Positions 7,815 through 12,844 of a DNA stretch of 12,844 nucleotides are shown one piece after another. Source of the DNA: Prevotella sp. (GTDB lineage: Bacteria > Bacteroidota > Bacteroidia > Bacteroidales > Bacteroidaceae); assembly GCA_017424205.1 (NCBI GenBank), contig JAFPAS010000275.1, forward strand, positions 1 to 12,844, in the 5' to 3' direction. Position numbers and translations under genes: made by a program. The notes below the pieces were generated by a model. The model saw nothing but the letters and a program-made list of their open reading frames with translations. It searched no databases and had not been told where the DNA came from. Numbering within the stretch: the stretch's first letter is position 1; each line of letters starts with the position of its first letter.

Positions 7815-7865
7815 CAAGCGAAATTTTCCTAACACACAAAGCAAAAGAAAAGAAAAACATAAAAA

Positions 7866-8903
7866 ATGAGCAAACTCATAAAACCAGAAGGATATAGAGC
7901 ACTGCTTGACCTTGTACAAACAGAGCAAGGCATCAAACTCATAAAAGAATTCTTCCAGCAGAACCTGAGCACAGAACTCCGCCTGCGAAGAGTAACAGCA
8001 CCGCTCTTCGTCCTCCAGGGACTTGGAATAAACGACGACCTCAACGGTGTTGAGCGTGCCGTAACATTTCCTATAAAGGAACTTAATGATGCAAAAGCCG
8101 AAGTCGTGCACTCTCTGGCTAAATGGAAACGAATGAAACTTGCCGAGGACAATATTCCTGCAGGATATGGCATATACACCGACATGAACGCCATACGTGC
8201 CGATGAGGAATTAGACAATCTGCATTCGCTATACGTTGACCAATGGGATTGGGAGGCTGTAATCAGAGAAAAAGACAGAACACAGAAGTCACTGCGTGAA
8301 ATAGTAGAACGCATATACGGAGCTATACGACGCACAGAATACCTGGCATGCGAATGGTATCCACAGCTTAAGCCTTTCCTGCCTGAAAAGATTTTCTTCA
8401 TCCATGCCGAAGAACTTCTGCAGATGTATCCAGATTTAACTCCAAAAGAGCGCGAACACGCAATATGTAAAAAGCACGGAGCTGTTTTCATTATCGGCAT
8501 CGGCGCACGACTATCAAATGGCGAGAAGCATGACGGACGCGCTCCTGACTACGACGACTGGTCGACTATAGCAGAAAACGGAACAGTAGGATTGAACGGA
8601 GACATTCTGATATGGTATCCTGTACTCCAGCGCTCAATAGAACTGTCTTCTATGGGCATACGCGTTGACAAGGAAGCCTTGCTCAAACAGCTTGAAACAG
8701 AAGGCATGAACGACCGAAAAGAGCTATATTTCCATCGCCAACTTCTTGACGGGCATCTGCCATTAAGCGTAGGAGGCGGAATCGGACAAAGCCGCCTTTG
8801 TATGATAATGCTGCACAAAGCACACATAGGTGAAATACAGGCGAGCATATGGCCAGAACAAATGCGACAGGAATGTGCCGCTGCAGGAATGCCACTGATA
8901 TAA
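7866..8903 (+). CDS. asnA: Aspartate-ammonia ligase (asparagine synthetase A)
   Basis: This 345-residue cytosolic enzyme makes asparagine from aspartate, ammonia and ATP through an aspartyl-adenylate. It is related to class II aminoacyl-tRNA synthetases. E. coli AsnA has 330 residues, so this copy is full length. By eye alignment, the E. coli catalytic residues Asp46, Arg100 and Gln116 correspond to Asp57 (in NDDLNG), Arg111 and Gln126 (in VDQWDWE). The C-terminal GGGIGQSRL is the class II motif 3-like ATP-binding segment. The N-terminus (MSKLIKPEGYRALLDL) fits the family, and the ATG follows a consensus promoter and an A-rich leader. AsnA uses free ammonia, not glutamine, which suits ammonia-rich habitats such as gut or rumen. 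The gene stands alone and converges on uvrB. No fusion or defect is visible. Confidence 0.98.
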   Translation: MSKLIKPEGYRALLDLVQTEQGIKLIKEFFQQNLSTELRLRRVTAPLFVLQGLGINDDLNGVERAVTFPIKELNDAKAEVVHSLAKWKRMKLAEDNIPAGYGIYTDMNAIRADEELDNLHSLYVDQWDWEAVIREKDRTQKSLREIVERIYGAIRRTEYLACEWYPQLKPFLPEKIFFIHAEELLQMYPDLTPKEREHAICKKHGAVFIIGIGARLSNGEKHDGRAPDYDDWSTIAENGTVGLNGDILIWYPVLQRSIELSSMGIRVDKEALLKQLETEGMNDRKELYFHRQLLDGHLPLSVGGGIGQSRLCMIMLHKAHIGEIQASIWPEQMRQECAAAGMPLI

Positions 8904-8905
8904 AA

Positions 8906-9080
8906 GGAAGATAGAAGAAGGTAGAGGAAGATAGAGGAAGATAGATGACATTTGTTTTGATGTAGAACACCCGCTTACCAAAGTATCGTCCTCTATCTTC
9001 TTTTAACTTCTCAAAATGTATCGTCCTCTATCTTCGCCGCTGAGAAGCGGCATATCTTCCTGTAACTTCCTATATCTTCT
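8906..9080. repeat. Decamer repeat cluster in both orientations, with an 18-nt direct repeat and GAGA-loop hairpin
   Basis: Four 10-bp units, three of them GGAAGATAGA and one AGAAGGTAGA, start two bases after the asnA stop (8906-8945). The reverse-complement motif (TCTATCTTC and variants) recurs at 8991-9080. GAAGATAGAGGA (8927-8938) is fully complementary to TCCTCTATCTTC at both 8989-9000 and 9024-9035. An 18-nt sequence, GTATCGTCCTCTATCTTC, occurs twice (8983-9000 and 9018-9035), 35 bp apart. Next to it GCCGCT-GAGA-AGCGGC (9036-9051) forms a 6-bp hairpin with a GNRA tetraloop. The transcript could fold into alternative long hairpins. Confidence 0.88.
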
Positions 9081-9099
9081 TAACATGCTGAAATTGAAT

Positions 9100-9146
9100 A
9101 AAAGATAAGAGGACATGCCTATTTTGACACATCCTCTTATCTTTTT
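9100..9146. terminator. Bidirectional intrinsic terminator between asnA and uvrB
   Basis: AAAAGATAAGAGGA (9100-9113) pairs perfectly with TCCTCTTATCTTTT (9132-9145), giving a 14-bp stem with an 18-nt loop. A T-run follows on the plus strand, and a T-rich tail (CTTTTATTC) follows on the minus strand. Sitting between two convergent genes, it can end both transcripts. From 9147 to the uvrB stop I see nothing further. Confidence 0.87.
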
Positions 9147-9230
9147 TACATATATTGTCTTTACTGAGATTCTGCTGATTGACTTTTCGCATATCGCCAA
9201 ATAAACAATCGGGCGACAAAAGCAAAGATA

Positions 9231-11315
9231 TCATTCATCATCACCCAGCAAATCCTGCAGACGGAGCAGTTCGTCACGATACATAGCAGCTTGCATAAAG
9301 TCGAGCTGGCGTGCAGCTTCACGCATCTGTTCTGTAGTATATGCAATAGACTTCCGTATTTCATCCTTTGACATAGAACGAAGAATAGGGTCAGACATAG
9401 AACGCCCTACTGGCGTTGACTCTGCCGCAACAGCATGATGATTAGGCGGCGGAGCATACGCTGCCGTCTTCTTTACGTTGTCAGCAGGCTTACTGATATT
9501 TGGTATTCCCTTGCCACGCACTGTATTCTCTGTCTCTGCAACTTTTTTCTTTATCTGCGTTGGCACAATTCCGTGCTCCTCATTGTATGCCATCTGCTTA
9601 TGCCTGCGTCGAGCTGTCTCATCAATAGTTGTCTGCATTGAAGGAGTAATCTTGTCAGCATACATTATAACAAGTCCATTTACATTTCTCGCAGCTCGTC
9701 CAGCCATCTGTGTCAATCCTCTGGCATTGCGCAGGAATCCCTCCTTGTCAGCATCAAGAATAGCGACAAGAGACACTTCAGGCAAGTCAAGTCCTTCACG
9801 CAGCAGATTAACACCTACAAGCACGGTATAAACACCCGAACGCAGTTCGCTGAGTATCTTTACTCTATCTAAAGTATCAACATCAGAATGTATATATGCC
9901 GTAGGAATCTCCTTATCGAGCAGATACTCAGTCATTTCCTCTGCCATACGTTTTGTCAGAGTGATTACCAACACACGTTCATCGCGCTCATGTCGCTCTG
10001 CAATCTCATTTATCAGGTCATCAATCTGATTTTCCGTTGGACGTACAAGAATCTCTGGATCAAGCAAACCTGTCGGACGAATAATCTGCTCTACTACGAC
10101 ACCTTCCGTCCTCTCGAGTTCGTATGCCGCAGGTGTAGCAGAGACATAAACCACCTGTTTTGCGAGCGACTCAAACTCTTCGAAACGTAGCGGACGATTA
10201 TCAAATGCAGCAGGCAGACGGAAGGCATACTCCACAAGATTCTGCTTTCGAGAGCGGTCGTTGCCCCACATAGCATGAAGCTGCGGTATAGACACATGAC
10301 TCTCATCAATGAAAACAAGCATATCTTCCGGGAAGAAGTCAAAGAGGCAGTACGGACGCTCTCCTGGTTCTCGCCCATCAAAATATCGAGAATAATTCTC
10401 TATACCCGAACAATGTCCGAGCTCCTTTATCATTTCAAGGTCATACTCTACACGTTCCTTTATACGCTGTGCCTTTATCGGGTCACCTAACTCTTCATAA
10501 TAAGTTATCCGCTCCATCAGGTCATCCTGTATCTCACGCACAGCATGCACTGTCTGCTCCTTGGAAGTCACAAACAGATTTGCAGGGAAAATCTGATATT
10601 CATCGAACGATGTAATACGTGTAAACGTCACAGCATCATGCTCGGCAATTTCGTCTATCTCATCGTCCCACATTGTGATACGCAGGATGTTTTCGCTATA
10701 CGCCATAGCGACGTCAATAGTATCACCCTTAACTCTGAAAGAGCCTCTCTCAAGAGTTAAGTCGTTTCTTACATAAAGAGCGTCTACCAAGCTGCGCAAC
10801 AGGTCATTACGCTGTATGCGCATACCACGTTTTACCTTAATGACAGAGCCTCGCATCGCAGCAGGTCCGCCCATGCCATATATGCACGATACCGATGCAA
10901 CGACAACGACATCACGACGTCCGGAGAGAAGAGACGACACGGCAGAAAGACGCAGACGGTCATTCTCCTCATTAATAGCCAAATCCTTCTCTATGTATGT
11001 GTCAGACGAGGGCATATAAGCCTCTGGCTGGTAATAGTCATAATATGACACATAGTATTCTACAGCATTATGAGGGAAAAAGCCTTTCATCTCCTCATAC
11101 AACTGTGCGGCAAGCGTCTTATTATGAGAGAGTATCAGAGTAGGACGCTCACAATTAGCAATAACATTTGCCATGGTAAACGTCTTGCCCGACCCCGTAA
11201 CACCTAAAAGCACCTGCGCATCGTCACCACGCATGATGCCCTCCGTCAATTGACGGATTGCTTCCGGCTGATCACCCGTAGGTGCATACTGCGATATTAG
11301 AGAAAAACTATTCAT
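9231..11315 (-). CDS. uvrB: Excinuclease ABC subunit B
   Basis: This 694-residue protein is the damage-verification helicase of nucleotide excision repair. UvrA loads it on DNA and UvrC then makes the incisions. The N-terminus MNSFSLISQYAPTGDQPEAI carries the family's PTGDQPEAI motif. Walker A is GVTGSGKT (38-45). The beta-hairpin that clamps DNA is rich in Tyr, with YYVSYYDYYQPEAYMP at 87-102. The Walker B-type DESH is at 337-340, followed by VSATPA and the helicase motif near QMAGRAARN. The C-terminal UVR coiled-coil that binds UvrC (about 650-685) is present. Length is close to E. coli UvrB (673). The frame opens nine bases earlier at a TTG, but the ATG at 11315 matches family starts and the TTG lies inside the -7 element. 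The gene is convergent with asnA and divergent from bamD. Confidence 0.98.
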   Translation of the reverse strand: MNSFSLISQYAPTGDQPEAIRQLTEGIMRGDDAQVLLGVTGSGKTFTMANVIANCERPTLILSHNKTLAAQLYEEMKGFFPHNAVEYYVSYYDYYQPEAYMPSSDTYIEKDLAINEENDRLRLSAVSSLLSGRRDVVVVASVSCIYGMGGPAAMRGSVIKVKRGMRIQRNDLLRSLVDALYVRNDLTLERGSFRVKGDTIDVAMAYSENILRITMWDDEIDEIAEHDAVTFTRITSFDEYQIFPANLFVTSKEQTVHAVREIQDDLMERITYYEELGDPIKAQRIKERVEYDLEMIKELGHCSGIENYSRYFDGREPGERPYCLFDFFPEDMLVFIDESHVSIPQLHAMWGNDRSRKQNLVEYAFRLPAAFDNRPLRFEEFESLAKQVVYVSATPAAYELERTEGVVVEQIIRPTGLLDPEILVRPTENQIDDLINEIAERHERDERVLVITLTKRMAEEMTEYLLDKEIPTAYIHSDVDTLDRVKILSELRSGVYTVLVGVNLLREGLDLPEVSLVAILDADKEGFLRNARGLTQMAGRAARNVNGLVIMYADKITPSMQTTIDETARRRHKQMAYNEEHGIVPTQIKKKVAETENTVRGKGIPNISKPADNVKKTAAYAPPPNHHAVAAESTPVGRSMSDPILRSMSKDEIRKSIAYTTEQMREAARQLDFMQAAMYRDELLRLQDLLGDDE

Positions 11316-11321
11316 CAGATA

Positions 11322-11329
11322 CAAAATTA
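11322..11329 (-). promoter_or_regulatory. uvrB -7 element, almost adjacent to the start codon
   Basis: TAATTTTG on the minus strand (11329-11322) fits TAnnTTTG exactly. It ends only 6 nt before the uvrB ATG at 11315. Transcription would start within a few bases of the ATG, giving a leaderless or nearly leaderless mRNA. A TTG at the usual 19-20 nt spacing is absent; the nearest TTTG (11345-11342) is only 12 nt away. Confidence 0.55.
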
Positions 11330-11355
11330 CTATCTTTTTTTCAAAGATTTGTTAT

Positions 11356-11369
11356 AATTACGCGTAATT
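11356..11369. promoter_or_regulatory. 14-bp perfect palindrome between the uvrB and bamD promoters
   Basis: AATTACGCGTAATT is its own reverse complement. It lies about 27 bp upstream of the uvrB -7 element and 23 bp upstream of the bamD -33 element. That position would suit a transcription factor acting on either gene or both. No known Bacteroidetes regulator is recognised. Confidence 0.4.
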
Positions 11370-11391
11370 TATGAAAAATTGTATTTTCTAT

Positions 11392-11422
11392 TTTGAAATA
11401 AGGAAAAAAAAGAGTAATTTTG
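11392..11422 (+). promoter_or_regulatory. Bacteroidetes-type promoter of the bamD-rpoZ operon
   Basis: TTTG (11392-11395) and TAATTTTG (11415-11422) are 19 nt apart, the best two-box match in the window. The predicted leader to the bamD ATG at 11489 is about 60 nt. It contains a short out-of-frame ATG at 11461 that I do not regard as coding. Confidence 0.82.
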
Positions 11423-11488
11423 CAACGTTTTTTATTCTCTCCATAGGAGAAGGGTATCTTATGCCTTATAGAAAATACAAAATACGAT

Positions 11489-12316
11489 ATGAAAAAAGTA
11501 ATATACATCATATTCGCTACACTGCTTTTCACAAGTTGTGCACAAGAATTTAACGCTGTGTACAAACATACCGACTACGAATACAAATATGAATTTGCAA
11601 AGCAGTGTTTTGCAAGAGGAAAGTATACGCAAGCCTCAACACTTTTAGGAGAGCTCATCACGATATTCAAGGGAACCGACCGTGCTGAAGAATCTCTATA
11701 CATCTATGCGATGTCGCTATACAAGGACGGAGATTACGAAGCTGCGAGTGACTCTTTCAAAAGATGCTATACATCATACCCAAAGGGAATGTATACAGAA
11801 AGTGCATATTTCTATGCAGCAGAAAGCCTGTATGAGAGTTCACCAGAGCCACGTCTTGACCAAACTCCTACTATGGCAGCCATAAAGGCATACCAAGACT
11901 TCCTGGACATTTTCCCTCACACCAAACGCAGAAGCGAAACTCACGAAAGAATGATAGCCCTGCAGGACAAGCTGGTCATGAAGGAATATCACTCTGCCAA
12001 GCTTTACTATAATCTTGGAACATATTTCGGAAACTGTCTGACAGGTGGCTCTAATTACGAAGCATGCATTATCACTGCAGAGAATGCCCTAAAAGATTAT
12101 CCATATATGAGCATCAGAGAGGATTTCGCCCTGCTTATCATGAAGAGCAAATTCTATCTTGCAGAAAACAGTGTTGAAAGCAAACGTCAGGAACGATATC
12201 AGAATGCAGAAGACGAATGCTACGGATTCCTGAACGAATATCCTGAATCTAAAGAACGCGACACTGCAGAGAAATATATCGCAGTGTGCAAGAAATATAC
12301 AGGAGGAGCACAATAA
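11489..12316 (+). CDS. bamD: Outer membrane assembly lipoprotein BamD
   Basis: This 275-residue lipoprotein belongs to the beta-barrel assembly machine, which works with BamA to fold proteins into the outer membrane. The N-terminus is a short lipoprotein signal: MKK, a hydrophobic core, then LFTSC with the acceptor Cys at 17. Cys is followed by AQEF, with no acidic surface-export signal, which suits a periplasm-facing lipoprotein. The rest is tandem TPR-like helical pairs, for example YEFAKQCFARGKYTQASTLL, AMSLYKDGDYEAASDSF and the block around AYQDFLDIFPHTKRRSETH. It ends with FLNEYPESKERDTAEKYIAV, typical of BamD/YfiO. Length is close to E. coli BamD (245). It leads an operon with rpoZ (62-nt gap) and DUF4293. 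Generic TPR lipoproteins look similar, but the neighbours and full layout favour BamD. Confidence 0.92.
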   Translation: MKKVIYIIFATLLFTSCAQEFNAVYKHTDYEYKYEFAKQCFARGKYTQASTLLGELITIFKGTDRAEESLYIYAMSLYKDGDYEAASDSFKRCYTSYPKGMYTESAYFYAAESLYESSPEPRLDQTPTMAAIKAYQDFLDIFPHTKRRSETHERMIALQDKLVMKEYHSAKLYYNLGTYFGNCLTGGSNYEACIITAENALKDYPYMSIREDFALLIMKSKFYLAENSVESKRQERYQNAEDECYGFLNEYPESKERDTAEKYIAVCKKYTGGAQ

Positions 12317-12378
12317 ATTCCGATTATTCAGAAACGACAAACAAGATAAAACAACAGAATATTCCAAATACAGAAATT

Positions 12379-12717
12379 ATGGATTACAAGAAATCAAAAG
12401 CACCAACAAACACCATCACACGTAACATTGTTGAACTTAGCAACGAAACAGGCAATATCTATGAGAGCGTGATAATAATGTCAAAGCGCTCTAATCAGAT
12501 TGCTGCAGAAATCAAGCAGGATTTGCAGAAGAAACTTGCAGAGTTCTCATCATACAATGATTCGCTTGAGGAGGTATTTGAAAACCGCGAGCAGATAGAA
12601 ATTTCACGTTACTACGAAAAGCTCCCAAAACCATCATTGCTTGCTGCAGAAGAATTTGAGCAGGGACAGATCTACTGGAAAGACCCACAGCGCGAAAACA
12701 AAAACGAAGAGGAATAA
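12379..12717 (+). CDS. rpoZ: DNA-directed RNA polymerase omega subunit (Bacteroidetes type)
   Basis: This 112-residue protein starts MDYKKSKAPTNTITRNIVEL. It has the omega/Rpb6-like helical core NIYESVIIMSKRSNQIAAEI (about 27-46), which corresponds to the E. coli omega segment around NRFDLVLVAARRARQ. Omega wraps the C-terminal tail of beta-prime and aids RNA polymerase assembly. In E. coli, ppGpp binds at the omega/beta-prime interface; whether that holds in Bacteroidetes is unclear. The C-terminal part (EEVFENREQIEISRYYEKLPKP in two overlapping pieces) is the conserved Bacteroidetes extension. An upstream in-frame ATG at 12286 would overlap bamD and add 31 residues without family character, so I chose the ATG at 12379. 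It lies 62 nt after bamD, with no promoter in between. Confidence 0.93.
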   Translation: MDYKKSKAPTNTITRNIVELSNETGNIYESVIIMSKRSNQIAAEIKQDLQKKLAEFSSYNDSLEEVFENREQIEISRYYEKLPKPSLLAAEEFEQGQIYWKDPQRENKNEEE

Positions 12718-12792
12718 AAGAGCTTGTTATACACAACAAATTATTCCGTCATACCCAATATAGGAATCAAACTATTCTCCAGATAAAAAAGT

Positions 12793-12844
12793 ATGATACA
12801 GAGAATACAGACGATTTACCTTTCGTTGGCAGCAATAACGATGC
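12793..12844 (+). CDS. DUF4293 family membrane protein (5' end only)
   Basis: The window ends 17 codons into an ORF that begins MIQRIQTIYLSLAAITM. MIQRxQTIYL at the very start, followed by a hydrophobic helix, is how Bacteroidetes DUF4293 proteins begin. These are small proteins with about four membrane helices and no known function. The gene lies 75 bp after rpoZ on the same strand, the order usually seen in Bacteroidetes. The call rests on few residues and on context. Confidence 0.75.
   Translation, partial: MIQRIQTIYLSLAAITM

Noticed and set aside
7829..8500. 223-codon minus-strand ORF inside asnA.
   Set aside because: Antisense shadow; asnA on the plus strand is unambiguous, and the reverse product is Ser/Arg/Cys-rich and not family-like.
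11371..11553. 60-codon ORF overlapping the bamD leader and start.
   Set aside because: It covers the bamD promoter and runs out of frame into bamD; composition is AT-driven and not protein-like.

Overview
The window looks like chromosomal DNA of a Bacteroidales bacterium, most likely Prevotellaceae (genus not resolvable by eye). Three things point there. Several genes belong to families known mainly from Bacteroidetes: DUF4301, DUF4293 and the Bacteroidetes form of RNA polymerase omega. Start codons lack clear Shine-Dalgarno sequences and have A-rich leaders instead. The Bacteroidetes sigma-ABfr -7 element TAnnTTTG lies upstream of six genes, in three cases with a -33 TTG/TTTG element 19-20 nt away.

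Layout. Positions 1-1097 (-) hold most of a MATE-family exporter whose 3' end is outside the window. Positions 1098-1475 are non-coding and rich in repeats. dnaX (1476-3290, -) encodes the clamp-loader tau/gamma subunit. An RSH-family (p)ppGpp synthetase (3434-5674, -) has lost its hydrolase residues. A divergent promoter region separates it from a DUF4301 gene (5953-7476, +), which is followed by heptamer repeats and a strong hairpin terminator. asnA, ammonia-dependent asparagine synthetase (7866-8903, +), converges on uvrB (9231-11315, -). The space between them holds a decamer-repeat cluster in both orientations and a bidirectional terminator. A second divergent promoter region precedes the operon bamD (11489-12316), rpoZ (12379-12717) and the start of a DUF4293 gene (12793 to the window end), all +.

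The genes are mostly core housekeeping: replication (dnaX), repair (uvrB), stringent response (RSH), amino-acid synthesis (asnA), outer-membrane assembly (bamD) and transcription (rpoZ). I see no phage, CRISPR array, transposase, tRNA or rRNA. Codon use looks uniform and no gene looks recently transferred.

No clearly new multi-gene system is present. The signals most worth a second look are: the RSH protein with a degenerate HD site but an intact synthetase; the nucleotidyltransferase-like motifs in the DUF4301 protein; three intergenic tandem-repeat arrays with different periods (8, 7 and 10 bp); a 77-bp GC-rich module closed by a 10-bp inverted repeat; a uvrB promoter so close to the ATG that the mRNA may be nearly leaderless; and perfect or near-perfect palindromes upstream of bamD/uvrB and asnA.
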